From contig NZ_MLFR01000005.1 in the NCBI RefSeq assembly GCF_002095475.1, positions 124,001 through 188,000 on the forward strand: DNA of 64,000 bases, written 5' to 3'. The position numbers and the translations under genes were made by a program. The stretch is from Pantoea rwandensis. Its GTDB lineage: Bacteria > Pseudomonadota > Gammaproteobacteria > Enterobacterales > Enterobacteriaceae. How positions within the stretch are numbered: position 1 is the stretch's first letter; every line of letters begins with the position of its first letter. A model generated the notes under the pieces. It ran no database searches. It was not told where the DNA came from and saw only the letters and a list, made by a program, of their open reading frames with translations. Below are positions 24,718-34,342 of this stretch, in pieces.

Positions 24718-25524
24718 ATGACCAGTAGAACAATATCCACCCGTATGGGCATTGGCAGTACCGCAAAGGTGTTTCAATCCCAGGCATTGCTGACATCGGG
24801 TCTTTCGCTGGATGAGACAGCGCTGATATTGATTCGTCGTGGCAGTAAGCAGGTGGGGTATAACGGGCACGAATATCATCTCAACGCCGGTGATGCACTG
24901 CTTGTCAGTGCCGATACCCGACTCGATGTCACAAATCTTCCGGCCACGCCCGCTGAAGGTTACGAAGCCGACTGGTTGAGCTTCCCCAACCATATCATTG
25001 ACGGTTCTGACGCAAGGGCAATGGCGATCTCAAGCTTAAGCCATGGTTTCATTGATGCGTTTTATCATGCGGTAGCTGCCATCAAAGATCATGCTGGAAT
25101 ATCCGATAAAGTGGCAGAGAAGCGTCTGGAAGAGGTGATGCTCTGGCTGGAAGAGCATGGCATTGTTTTACGCCTTAACCGAGTGGAAAAGCTGACACAG
25201 AAAGTAAGACGAATGATTGCTTCTGAAATAGCGAAAGAGTGGACGGCCGAAGAGGTCGCCCATTCTCTTGCCATGTCTGAGTCAACGCTGCGCCGAAAAT
25301 TAAGCGCTGAAAACGCTGCCTTTCAGCAGCTTCTGGCTGATGTGCGTATGTGCCATGCGTTGACGTTATTGCAGGTAACCGATCGGGCCATTTCACAAAT
25401 CGCGTATGACGTTGGATACGAAAGCCCATCAAAATTTTCTACGCGGTTCCGTCTGCGCTTTGGTTTTAATCCGGGCCAGGTTCGAACGCAGCTCATTGCC
25501 TCGCAGCAAGCAGCAACAAATTAA
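24718..25524 (+). CDS. AraC family transcriptional regulator
   Basis: A 268-aa AraC-type regulator. The start is ATG 24718 with AAGGA nine bases upstream; the longer in-frame extension belongs to the efflux-gene remnant. The N-terminal half is a cupin-like sensor (LILIRRGSKQVGYNGHEYHL, NAGDALLVSADTRLDVTN). The C-terminal ~95 residues hold both HTH motifs: WTAEEVAHSLAMSESTLRRK and AISQIAYDVGYESPSKFSTR ending in FRLRFGFNPGQ. It resembles regulators that control stress or efflux functions. It converges with the PEBP gene, overlapping by four bases. Confidence 0.88.
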   Translation: MTSRTISTRMGIGSTAKVFQSQALLTSGLSLDETALILIRRGSKQVGYNGHEYHLNAGDALLVSADTRLDVTNLPATPAEGYEADWLSFPNHIIDGSDARAMAISSLSHGFIDAFYHAVAAIKDHAGISDKVAEKRLEEVMLWLEEHGIVLRLNRVEKLTQKVRRMIASEIAKEWTAEEVAHSLAMSESTLRRKLSAENAAFQQLLADVRMCHALTLLQVTDRAISQIAYDVGYESPSKFSTRFRLRFGFNPGQVRTQLIASQQAATN

Positions 25525-26084
25525 CGTGACTGGTAGACATCAATATGTGCAGTGCCCAGAGCATTGGCATTCACATTGTATCCCACCATCGCGGGTGTCG
25601 AGTCAGCCGTGATATTCGCGAGTTTGGCCACTTTCAACGCGGTCAGCGTGATGATGTAATGATGCGTTTGCCCCGCTGGTGGGCACGCACCCGCATAGCC
25701 AGGCACGCCAAAATCCGTTCGTGTCTGGATAGCCGACCCCGGAAGCCCTTTATTATCAGGCGTTATTCCTCCCACCAAACTCACTGAACTTGCTGGAATG
25801 TTCACCACTTGCCAATGCACCCAGCCAAGTCCGGTCGGGGCATCACGATCGTAAACCTGAAGCGCGTAGCTCTGGGTGCCAGCGGGCGGGTTTGACCACA
25901 TCAACTTTGGAGAGCGGTTGTTGCCCTCACAGCCGAATCCATACGCTGAGCTCGAAAGTTGGTCCTGAGCGAAATGAGGCTGGGTAATTTGTGGGCTGCT
26001 GAGAGTGAAAACTGCACTGGCGTGCACTGCGCCTGCGAAACAGAAAGCAGCAATGCCGGTGATAGTGTTGAATTTTGTGTTCAT
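25521..26084 (-). CDS. YbhB/YbcL family PEBP (Raf-kinase-inhibitor-like) protein, exported
   Basis: A 187-aa phosphatidylethanolamine-binding-protein family member. Starting at ATG 26084 gives a clean signal peptide (FNTITGIAAFCFAGAVHASA), which favours this over an in-frame start 42 bases upstream. The family signatures follow: NRSPKLMWSNPPAGTQSYAL, the DRDAPTGLGWVHWQVVNIPA ligand-pocket motif near residue 75, and the ACPPAGQTHHYIITLTAL segment. YbcL-type proteins are periplasmic; the precise ligand is unknown. Its stop overlaps the araC-type gene. Confidence 0.88.
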   Translation of the reverse strand: MNTKFNTITGIAAFCFAGAVHASAVFTLSSPQITQPHFAQDQLSSSAYGFGCEGNNRSPKLMWSNPPAGTQSYALQVYDRDAPTGLGWVHWQVVNIPASSVSLVGGITPDNKGLPGSAIQTRTDFGVPGYAGACPPAGQTHHYIITLTALKVAKLANITADSTPAMVGYNVNANALGTAHIDVYQSR

Positions 26085-26321
26085 AGGGAGCTTCCATGGC
26101 TGAGTGATACGTCGCATGGTATGCAATGCGGCGCTCGTTCTGCGCGCCCGTTTCCGTCATTCTCTCCTCCAAAACGGGAATTGCAGTGTTGCAACAGAGG
26201 GAATCAGCAACGGAGGTTAAACAGCCCGTAAACTCTGTTCTGCCGCCATAAAATAGGCACGAATTCATTCCATTTAAACGGTAACTTATTCGTCTTCTAT
26301 ATTGTTCGGAAAGTTAGTTTA

Positions 26322-26537
26322 ATGAAAAACCTGTCGATTGTTGCTGTAACGGTAGGGTTGCTTTTAGCATTTAGCAGCCAGGCTCAGGCAGAAGGATGTC
26401 TGAAGGGAGCGGTGGTGGGTGCTGCGGCTGGACATGTTGCACATCATGCCGTGATGGGCGCGGTCGCTGGCTGTGCGGTCGGTCATCAAATGGCCAAGAA
26501 GCAAAAAGAAGCTGAGGCTAAACAGCAGCAAAAGTAA
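26322..26537 (+). CDS. Small exported glycine-zipper protein
   Basis: A 71-aa protein with a signal peptide (LSIVAVTVGLLLAFSSQAQA) and a mature part that is a glycine/alanine zipper: GAVVGAAAGHVAHHAVMGAV then AGCAVGHQMAKK, ending in a charged KQKEAEAKQQQK tail. It contains two cysteines and four histidines in the short mature region. Glycine-zipper peptides of this type (YmgG/RcnB-neighbour-like) associate with the envelope and are often stress induced. No specific function can be given. Confidence 0.8.
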   Translation: MKNLSIVAVTVGLLLAFSSQAQAEGCLKGAVVGAAAGHVAHHAVMGAVAGCAVGHQMAKKQKEAEAKQQQK

Positions 26538-26550
26538 CAGGTAGCCCTGC

Positions 26551-26578
26551 GCTGCTGGTTTAGCCTTAAACCAGCAGC
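26551..26578 (+). terminator. Hairpin after the glycine-zipper gene, probable terminator
   Basis: GCTGCTGGTTTA-GCCT-TAAACCAGCAGC is a perfect 12-bp stem with a 4-base loop, 13 bases after the stop. There is no strong T tract, so termination may depend on the AT-rich lower stem. Confidence 0.6.
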
Positions 26579-26656
26579 TATACAGCTTAGTGCATGCCTA
26601 TTCGAGTATTAACTCAATTCAGCTTGGCTTTTCTGAAGAAGAGCAATTGTCGAGTT

Positions 26657-27580
26657 TCAAATTATCACCGTCGCCGTTCGCTCAAAAAACTGGCACAACA
26701 GCTGCCACAAGTGTTGTGCCGCTGGGGTAAGGCGATGGTCGGTGCTACGAAGAATGTAGCCTTGGCTTTCACGGGCAATGCGATGGTGAATAGGCACGGC
26801 GACTAACCCTCGTGAAGCCAGCGTGTCTCCTACCACCTTAGCGGTCATAAAGGCTATGCCCATTCCTGCCTCGCTCAGCGCAATCGCGCTGGTAAACAGA
26901 TTACAGCTATACGCCGGGCTAAACACTAAACCCTCCTGATTGAACATCACGTTCATATAGCTCTGAATGCCGAACTCTTTATCCATGCCAATCAGGGGAT
27001 AATTTGCCAGCTCAGCGATCTCAACCTGCTCATGCTGCGCAATGGGATGTTCACGGCGCACGATGGCGCAGATCGGCCCACGCGCAAAGCTGAAGCACTT
27101 CACACCGGGTGGCCCAACTGGGCCGAATCCCACCGCCATATCCACTTCACCACGGGTAATCAAGCTGACCGTGGTTTGCATATCACCCGACAGAATTTCG
27201 ATGAACACTTCCGGGTAATTCTGCGAGAACGGCTGCAACACAGACTTCACCACTTCATCCACGATACCTTGCCCAACGCGCAGGGTTATCGAACCACCGC
27301 GCTTGTGGCGCAGATCCTTCAAACGCCTTTCCAGATGGCTTCTACGTTGATGGGTCTGCGCGTAATCCTCTGCCAGTAACTTACCCGCTTCGGTCAGAAC
27401 CACATTGCGCCCGCGTCGTTCCAACAGTGGCAACTGCATATCACGCGCCAGTTGGGACAGCTGGCGGCTGATGGCCGCAGGATCGACATCTAACGCCTCA
27501 GCAGCGCGACGTATTCCACCGTGGATACCGACTTCATATAAGTATCTTATGGATTTATCGGGATAGAGCAGCATTGACAT
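26657..27580 (-). CDS. LysR family transcriptional regulator of the M20 peptidase/transporter operon
   Basis: A 307-aa LysR regulator with HTH in residues about 10-65 (IRYLYEVGIHGGIRRAAEAL, DVDPAAISRQLSQLARDM, LPLLERRGRNVVLTEAGK) and a C-terminal effector domain (GGSITLRVGQGIVDEVVKSV..., SEAGMGIAFMT). It is divergent from the M20 peptidase gene with 111 bases between starts, and probably controls it in response to a substrate of that pathway. Confidence 0.9.
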   Translation of the reverse strand: MSMLLYPDKSIRYLYEVGIHGGIRRAAEALDVDPAAISRQLSQLARDMQLPLLERRGRNVVLTEAGKLLAEDYAQTHQRRSHLERRLKDLRHKRGGSITLRVGQGIVDEVVKSVLQPFSQNYPEVFIEILSGDMQTTVSLITRGEVDMAVGFGPVGPPGVKCFSFARGPICAIVRREHPIAQHEQVEIAELANYPLIGMDKEFGIQSYMNVMFNQEGLVFSPAYSCNLFTSAIALSEAGMGIAFMTAKVVGDTLASRGLVAVPIHHRIARESQGYILRSTDHRLTPAAQHLWQLLCQFFERTATVII

Positions 27581-27691
27581 AGGTTTTCGTTATCTGTTGA
27601 TCTCAGGTCAACAATAATAGCGCTTTGTACCCATTTTTTATGCCCTTTTTTATCCTCATACTCGGAGGTTCACTTAGTGAGGACAGACTTA

Positions 27692-28831
27692 ATGAAAAAT
27701 ATAATAAGTTTTTTGCAGCAACATTCAGATGAAATTTTGTCAGACATCAAGACGTTGGTGGCAGCGGAATCCCCGTCAATGAATAAAGCCGCAGTGGATC
27801 GCTGTGGCGACGTATTGCGTGCGCTCATCGCAAAACGTCTCGGTGTTGAAGCAGAAGTGGATCAACAGGAACGCTACGGCAACCATCTAAAATTCACACT
27901 GGGTTCAGGCAGTGAGCAGACGGTAGTGCTGGGGCATTTCGATACCGTCTGGGATGAGGGTGAACTGGCGATCCGTGAAGAGGATGGCAAGCTTTACGGA
28001 CCAGGAGTGCTGGATATGAAGGCCGGGCTGGTACAGGCCATCTGGGCGGCGCGTGCTTTAAAAGAACACAATCTGTTGGCAGGGAAACGTATTGTCTTCC
28101 TGTGTGGCAGTGACGAAGAAGTCGGTAGCCCAAGCTCCAGTGATTGGTTATCCCAACATGCAATGGGCTCCTCACAGGTGCTGGTCGTCGAGCCAGCCGT
28201 CGCGGGCAGCGGTGCGCTGAAAGTGGCTCGTAAGGGCACCGGCCAATATCAGGTCACCATCACTGGCTTTGCCGCACATGCTGGCAATAATCCCGAAGAG
28301 GGGATCAGTGCGGTGCAGGAGATGGCCCACCAGGTGCTGTTTTTACACGGTTTGAATGATCCTCAGCGAGGCACCACGGTTAACGTCGGGATCGCGCAGG
28401 GGGGTAATCGAATCAATGTAGTGGCGGATAAAGCGGTACTGGGCATTGATACCCGCGTAACCAGCGAAGAAGAAGCGCAACGTATTCACACTGCGATTAT
28501 GCAAATAACGCCTTGTTTGGCAGGCATTAAGTTGGATATCACGGGCGCGCAATCCCGTCCGCCGATGCGTCAGAGCGCCGAGTCGCTGGTGTTGCTGCAA
28601 CGTGCTCAAGCAGTTGCTCAGCAGATCGGTTTCAGCGTTGAAGGGCAATCGGTTGGCGGCGGCAGTGATGGTAACTTTACGGCTGCATTGGGCATTCCAA
28701 CCTTAGACGGTTTAGGCGCGACTGGCGCAGGGATTCATGCACGCCATGAACATATCCTGATCGCAGATATCCCGTCTCGCGCGGCACTGGTCGCGGGCTT
28801 GATGTTGGGGGATGCAGATGTCACAGGTTAA
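27692..28831 (+). CDS. M20 family metallopeptidase (carboxypeptidase G2/glutamate carboxypeptidase type)
   Basis: A 379-aa di-zinc hydrolase. The start is ATG 27692 with GAGGA nine bases upstream; a GTG 15 bases earlier is in frame but poorly placed. Metal and catalytic elements are in order: GHFDTVW (near residue 78), GPGVLDMKAGLVQAIWA, and GSDEEVGSPSS with the catalytic glutamates, then a lid domain (KVARKGTGQYQVTITGFAAH AGNNPEEG), and the final HARHEH. These match CPG2-type enzymes that release C-terminal glutamate from folates or N-acyl amino acids. It overlaps the YfcC transporter gene by 14 bases, so it acts on an imported peptide-like or acyl-amino-acid substrate. Confidence 0.88.
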   Translation: MKNIISFLQQHSDEILSDIKTLVAAESPSMNKAAVDRCGDVLRALIAKRLGVEAEVDQQERYGNHLKFTLGSGSEQTVVLGHFDTVWDEGELAIREEDGKLYGPGVLDMKAGLVQAIWAARALKEHNLLAGKRIVFLCGSDEEVGSPSSSDWLSQHAMGSSQVLVVEPAVAGSGALKVARKGTGQYQVTITGFAAHAGNNPEEGISAVQEMAHQVLFLHGLNDPQRGTTVNVGIAQGGNRINVVADKAVLGIDTRVTSEEEAQRIHTAIMQITPCLAGIKLDITGAQSRPPMRQSAESLVLLQRAQAVAQQIGFSVEGQSVGGGSDGNFTAALGIPTLDGLGATGAGIHARHEHILIADIPSRAALVAGLMLGDADVTG

Positions 28832-30218
28832 CGTTGAGAAAAACACCACCAGCCAGCCAACCGCGCCAAAGAGAGAGCAGAGCCCGTATCTGTTGCTGTT
28901 TATCATTTTGGTCTTGGCGGCGATTGCCACCTGGATTATCCCCGCTGGCAAGTTTGACCATGAAACACGCAATGGCGTGACCTTTGCGGTGAAGGGCAGT
29001 CTGCATACCGTGGCGCGTTCTGGTGTCTATCCAGGCGAGATCTTCATGGCCATCGTCGAGGGCGTGATAAAAGCCGCTCCGATTATTTTCCTGATTCTGT
29101 TTACCGGCGGTTTGCTGGCGGTGATTGAATCGACGGGCGCGATTGCTACCGCGCTTAACTCCCTTTCACGCAGCACGAAAATCAGTGACACGCGCTTGAT
29201 CCTGATTTTTGCCGTGATCTTTGCCATCTTGGGCAGTACGGGTGTGGTGCAAAACTCTGTGGTTGCCTTTGTACCCATCGGCCTGCTGGTGGCGCGCTCG
29301 TTAGGTCTTCCGCCGGTTATTGGTATGGCGCTGATCTATCTGACCTGTGCGGCGGGCTTTAACGTCGCATTTTTAGGTCCGGCCACTACTGGATTGACGC
29401 AGCACCTCGCTCAGTTGCCACTGTTTTCCGGTATGTTGCTGCGCGGTATTACCAATCTGCTGTTTGTGCTGACGGTGGCGATCTACCTGATTATTTCCGT
29501 TAAAAAGATGCGCAAAAATGGACAGGTGCGCGCTGAGGTTCCGGTTGAAACCACATCAGCATCAGCGATTACCGGTCGCCATAAATTGATTCTGGCAACC
29601 TGTGCCGTCACGCTGCTGATTTTCATGGTGGGTACGGTACAACTGCATTGGGCAACCAATGAGATGTCGGCAATGTTCATTATCTTGTCGATCCTCGTCG
29701 GTCTGATTGGTCGTATGTCAGGTTCAGCCATTGCCAACACCTTCCTGACCGGTTGCTCCCAGTTGGTGAAAGGCGGCTTTATTGTCGGGATGGCGGGTGC
29801 AATCTCTGTGGTGCTGCAGCAGGGGAATATTCTCGATCCGATTGTCGGATTCCTCTCCGAGCTGCTGGCCCCGTTTTCTCCTGCTTTTGCCGCGGTGGGC
29901 ATGTTTATCAGTGCTGCCCTGATGCACTTCGGCATTTCATCAGGTTCTGGTGAGTCAGCGCTGCTGATTCCCATTTTCTCCCCACTGGGTGATAACCTCG
30001 GGCTGACTCGTCAAGTCACCGTGCAAACGGTGCTGTTAGGCGAGGGGATAGTGAACTCGATTAGCCCAACCTCAGGCGTGCTGATGGCGGCGTTGGCCAC
30101 AGCCAACATCTCCTTTGGTAAATGGGTGAAGTTTGTGGCACCCGTGATCGCAATTTGGTTTGCGATTTGCATTATTACCTTACTTATCGGCGTGGCGATT
30201 AACTGGGGTCCGTTCTAA
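28818..30218 (+). CDS. YfcC family (DcuC-like) transporter
   Basis: A 466-aa inner-membrane protein with about 12 membrane segments. ATG 28818 is chosen because GGGGG lies six bases upstream; ATG 28812 is also in frame. The N-terminal YLLLFIILVLAAIATWIIPAG and GVYPGEIFMAIVEGVIKAAPIIF are characteristic of YfcC/C4-dicarboxylate-type carriers, and the C-terminal HFGISSGSGESALLIPIFSPLGD NLGLTRQ is the conserved re-entrant region. Linked translation with the M20 peptidase suggests import of its substrate. A bidirectional terminator follows. Confidence 0.88.
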   Translation: MSQVNVEKNTTSQPTAPKREQSPYLLLFIILVLAAIATWIIPAGKFDHETRNGVTFAVKGSLHTVARSGVYPGEIFMAIVEGVIKAAPIIFLILFTGGLLAVIESTGAIATALNSLSRSTKISDTRLILIFAVIFAILGSTGVVQNSVVAFVPIGLLVARSLGLPPVIGMALIYLTCAAGFNVAFLGPATTGLTQHLAQLPLFSGMLLRGITNLLFVLTVAIYLIISVKKMRKNGQVRAEVPVETTSASAITGRHKLILATCAVTLLIFMVGTVQLHWATNEMSAMFIILSILVGLIGRMSGSAIANTFLTGCSQLVKGGFIVGMAGAISVVLQQGNILDPIVGFLSELLAPFSPAFAAVGMFISAALMHFGISSGSGESALLIPIFSPLGDNLGLTRQVTVQTVLLGEGIVNSISPTSGVLMAALATANISFGKWVKFVAPVIAIWFAICIITLLIGVAINWGPF

Positions 30219-30233
30219 CACCTCAGAATAAGA

Positions 30234-30263
30234 AAGGGATGCTGTGCTCAGCATCCCTTATTT
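30234..30263. terminator. Bidirectional terminator between yfcC-type gene and hyuB
   Basis: AAGGGATGCTG and CAGCATCCCTT form an 11-bp stem around TGCT, with AATAAG before and ATTT after. It separates two convergent transcription units. Confidence 0.85.
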
Positions 30264-30273
30264 CATCGAAATA

Positions 30274-32265
30274 TCAGCCTTGTAAGAACTCCCGATATTC
30301 TTCTCTCAAACCATCAAATAGCTGATAGATTAGCGCGCCGCCGGGCGTGGCTTGCCCTTGATCTTCAGCGGCGGTAAGGGCGTCGAACAGACGATGTTTA
30401 ATATGGAAACGCCATATCACCGGTACGCTGGTGAGAATGTCAGTCAGTGCCAGATAGCGTTCTGGCGTCCAGCTCTGTTCAAATCGCGTGCGCCATGGAC
30501 CAAAATCGAAGTGTTCCACGGGCGCGACTTTGTTAGCCAACTCATCACGTTTTTTCTCGGTTGCTGTGCTGTCCAGCTCACCGTGACGGATCACCACACC
30601 ATAGTCTTGTTCCGCACGTTGCGATGAGACGTAACCTCTTCTCACATCGGCTAAAACCTGTTGCGGATCGCGATCCAGCGGTGAACCGTAGCCGCCACCC
30701 CCTGCGCCCGTCAGGCGTATAACGTCCCCGGCCTGACAGCGGATCACGTCGCTGTTGCCGAGCATTTCAGGCGAGGCGCTATCAGGGTTCTTCACGAAAA
30801 TGGCGTTGCTGCCTGCTTGTCCTCCCAGCACTCCCCAAGAGGCAAAGTGCGTGCGGTCACGGTTGCGTGCTGTCACCGTCGTGTCCGGTGCAAAGACCTG
30901 AAACTCCATCATCAGACCGGAACCACCGCGATACTTGCCTGCGCCGCCAGAATCCGGCACCAGACAGTAACGAGTAATGCGTATAGGGACTTCCGCCTCG
31001 TTGATTTCTACCGGCGTATTTCGCAGGAAGGCAACATTAGCGCCAGAACCTTCTTCACCGTCTCCGAAAGGCATACCCCCAGCACCGCCCCCAACGGGAC
31101 CGATGGAGGCAATCACCGGACGTCCTGCGGTGTTAGTGGTTTTAACGTTGAGGATCGCCAGACCACATGCCGCGCAGGCAGGCAGGCGATCGGGCACCGC
31201 CTGCGAGAATGCGCCAAAGGTCAAAACATGGGTTAACTTACAGGTGAGGCTGCGCATACCCACCGCCGCCGGGTAAACGGCATTCATCACGCTGCCTTCG
31301 GGCAGAACACACTCAACCACACGATCCAGGCCCGCGTTAAGCAGAATGTCGGGATTGAGGGTGTAGAGAACGTAGTGATAACCAACCAGCGCCAGAGCGT
31401 GTCGCGTCATGCCACCGGTCGGCATATTCAGTGATGAAAGTAACTGCGGATCGCTGCCCGTATAGTCAAGAATGGCGCGGCCACCGCGAATTTTCAGCGT
31501 CATGGCGACGCGCATGGGTTTGCCATTCACACTGTCTTCGTCAGCGTATTCCGCAAAGAAATAGTCACCGTCAGGCACGCTTTCCAGAATGCGTTCCGCC
31601 TGCTGCGCGGCATAATCGAGTAATGCCACCATACCTTGTTGAAAATCTTCGACACCAAAGTGCGCAATCATCTCATGCACGCGCTTTTCGCCGTTGGCCA
31701 GCATCGCCAGTTGTGCATGCAGGTCGCCGATATTCTGTTCAGGTGCGCGCACGTTGGTCTTAATCAGCGTCAGCAGTGCTTCATCCAAAACGCCCTCACG
31801 CACAATCTTCGTCGGCGGTATGCGAATCCCCTCCTGATGAATCTCTGTCAGGGTACGAGAGAGCGAGGCCGGCACGGCACCACCGACATCGGTGTTGTGA
31901 ATATGACCGCCGACAAAACACACCAGCTTGCCGTGCCAGAACACCGGTTTCCACATCACCATATCCGGGCTGTGTGTCGCAACGTTGCCACTGTAAGCGT
32001 CGTTGGTCATCGCCACATCGCCGGGGCGATAGTCCTCGATCATACCCAGCACCGGGCCGTAATCGAGACCGATATACCAGGTGGCACCCAACGTTTTTGG
32101 TGAGGCAAATGCCAGGCCTTCGGGCGTCAGTAACGCGCAGGAGAAATCCTCAGTCTCTTTGACAAAGGTTGAGTGCGCGGTGCGGACCAAGGTGTGAGCC
32201 ATACTTTCTGCCGCTGCCACACAGTAGTTGGCCAGAATTTGCAGACCAGAATTATCAAAAGCCAT
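30274..32265 (-). CDS. hyuB: Hydantoinase B/oxoprolinase family subunit
   Basis: A 663-aa HyuB-family protein (N-methylhydantoinase, 5-oxoprolinase, acetophenone/acetone carboxylase beta-type). It begins with the family motif GLQILANYCVAAAESMAHTLVRTAHS and contains HIHNTDVGG, NAYPAAVG-like segments (VMNAVYPAAVGMRSLTCKLT) and the glycine-rich TGAGGGGYGSPLDRD near the C-terminus. With HyuA it uses ATP to open cyclic amides or carboxylate ketones. It starts 12 bases after hyuA ends. The real substrate is not decided by sequence. Confidence 0.9.
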   Translation of the reverse strand: MAFDNSGLQILANYCVAAAESMAHTLVRTAHSTFVKETEDFSCALLTPEGLAFASPKTLGATWYIGLDYGPVLGMIEDYRPGDVAMTNDAYSGNVATHSPDMVMWKPVFWHGKLVCFVGGHIHNTDVGGAVPASLSRTLTEIHQEGIRIPPTKIVREGVLDEALLTLIKTNVRAPEQNIGDLHAQLAMLANGEKRVHEMIAHFGVEDFQQGMVALLDYAAQQAERILESVPDGDYFFAEYADEDSVNGKPMRVAMTLKIRGGRAILDYTGSDPQLLSSLNMPTGGMTRHALALVGYHYVLYTLNPDILLNAGLDRVVECVLPEGSVMNAVYPAAVGMRSLTCKLTHVLTFGAFSQAVPDRLPACAACGLAILNVKTTNTAGRPVIASIGPVGGGAGGMPFGDGEEGSGANVAFLRNTPVEINEAEVPIRITRYCLVPDSGGAGKYRGGSGLMMEFQVFAPDTTVTARNRDRTHFASWGVLGGQAGSNAIFVKNPDSASPEMLGNSDVIRCQAGDVIRLTGAGGGGYGSPLDRDPQQVLADVRRGYVSSQRAEQDYGVVIRHGELDSTATEKKRDELANKVAPVEHFDFGPWRTRFEQSWTPERYLALTDILTSVPVIWRFHIKHRLFDALTAAEDQGQATPGGALIYQLFDGLREEYREFLQG

Positions 32266-32277
32266 GTCGCGACTCCT

Positions 32278-34333
32278 TTATTTTGCTGTGTGGGTGAGGT
32301 CGGTAAGGATCAGGTTGCCCAAAGGATCAACTTGCGCATTGAAGCCGGGTAACACGGCCACAGTGGTATCAGATTGGGTGATGACTGCCGGACCGCTAAA
32401 TAGCTGGCCGCCCGCTAATTGGTCACGCTGATACAGTGGAACGGTGAGATAGCGACCAGACATCCACACATCAATATGTTCTGAAGGTACAGGGGGCGCA
32501 TCGGAGCAGGGTAAAGGTTCCAGTTGCGGTTTGGGTGTCGGCATGCTGACCACAAGGCGCAATGACACCACCTGAATCTGTGCATCTCGATCGCTGTACG
32601 CATAAAGATGGGTGTGCTGCGCATGGAATGCCTCACGCAGTTGCGCAAGGTTGCCCTTAGCCAAATCTTCGTGCTGTAACGGGGTTTCAATCTCGAAAGA
32701 CTGGCCCTTATAGCGCATTTCCGCTGACAGGCTGAACTGGCCCTGATGGGCATCGCTCACTTCATGGCTCAACCATTCACGTGCTTTTTGAGCGAGCTGC
32801 TGATATTCGGCTTCGAGTTGCGGCAAGCTCTCTGCCGTCAAGTCGCGGTAGATGATGCGCACAAAGTCGTTTTTTTACATCCGCCACTAATCCGCCCAAG
32901 GCACTCAACACGCCAGGCGTCAACGGCACCAAAACTTCGCGCATATGCATTGCGCGCGCGAGGTAGCACGCCATCATTGGGCCAGCACCGCCAAACGGCA
33001 TTAATGAAAAGGCTCGCGGATCAATACCAAAGCGCGAAACCAAACGGCTAATACCGGCGTACATGCCAGAAACCGAGACGTTAATGATCGATTCCGCAGT
33101 GGATTCAATCGATTGGCCTAGCTTGTCGGCCAGAGTGCCTATCGCTGCTTTTGCCGCCGCGACATCCACATTGACCGCGTTGTAACCCAGTTTGGCCTGA
33201 CCCAGAATGCCGAGAGCCACGTAGGCATCGGTGATGGTCGGTTGTGTGCCGCCGCGCCCATAGCAGACGGGGCCTGGGGTCGATCCGGCACTTTCCGGCC
33301 CAACCTTGAGCACGCCAAATTCATCAACGCGTGCGACCGAACCGCCGCCATCACCAATTGACGTCACCGAGACGGAAGGGATATGAATTTGATAATCACC
33401 GATGTATTCACCGGTATCATATTGGGCCTCGCCATTGACGATCAGCGCGACGTCTGCGGTGGTGCCGCCTATGTCCAGGCTCATCACGTTTTCACGTCCA
33501 CACTGTCTTGCTACCCAAGCGGCCCCCATTACGCCTGACGCCGTCCCCGAGAGGATCATCTGCACGCATTCGGCTTTTCCACTCTCGGCGCTCATCACGC
33601 CACCGTTGGATTTAGTGACTTTGAGCTCTGCACCGACGCCCGCCTCTTCGAGGGCATGTTGCAGAGCGCCCAAATAATGTGAGACGCGTGGCTGAACATA
33701 GGCACCGATCACGGCGGTCTGTGTACGTTCAAACTCGCGGATAGTCGGCCAGACATCACTGGAACAGCAGACGAAAAACCCTGGCATTTCGGTTTCGATC
33801 AGCGCCTGTACCTGCTTTTCATGATCGGGGTTGCGATAAGCATGCAACAGTGCGATGACCACGCCTTCACAACCCGCTTCGCGCAGGCTGCTGATCGCGC
33901 TGAGGACGCTCTGTTTATCTAAGGGAGTCAGCTCTTTTCCTGTCGCATCAAGGCGACCATCAATGCCAAACACATTTTCACGTGCTACCAAAGGCTCTGG
34001 GCGCAGCGAGTGCAGGCTATACATATCGGGGGTTTTTAACCTACCGAGCGCCAGCACATCTTCAAAGTAGCGATTGGTAATCAGGCCTAGCTTGGCCCCT
34101 TTTTTCTGCACTACGGCATTGACGCCAACCGTGGTGCCGTGGGTGAAGTAGTGGATATCAGCGGGATTAATCGCGTAGCGCTTCACCAACTCCCCGATGC
34201 CATGCAACACTTCCTGGCCTGGATCATCGGGCCGTGAAAAGACCTTCAGGCTATGTAACATGCCTGATTCCTCATTAAATACAGCGAAGTCGGTAAAAGA
34301 GCCGCCGATATCGACACCAATGCGTAATCCCAT
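32278..34333 (-). pseudogene. hyuA: Hydantoinase A/oxoprolinase family subunit, frameshifted at an A7 tract
   Basis: The gene starts at ATG 34333 with the actin-fold ATPase motif GLRIGVDIGGSFTDFAVF, continues through HFTHGTTVGVNAVVQKKGAK, GTASGVMGAAWVA, SLDIGGTTADVALI and the swiveling domain, and then breaks near 32870. There, seven A residues (T on the plus strand, 32870-32876) follow GT; with six, the reading GTA-AAA-AAC-GAC continues as ADVKNDFVRIIYRDLTAESL into the frame ending at 32278, giving 684 aa, the normal family length. As read, the first frame ends after 518 residues with a scrambled tail. It may be a sequencing error or a real loss of the pathway. Confidence 0.85.
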
Positions 34334-34342
34334 ACTTCCCCC

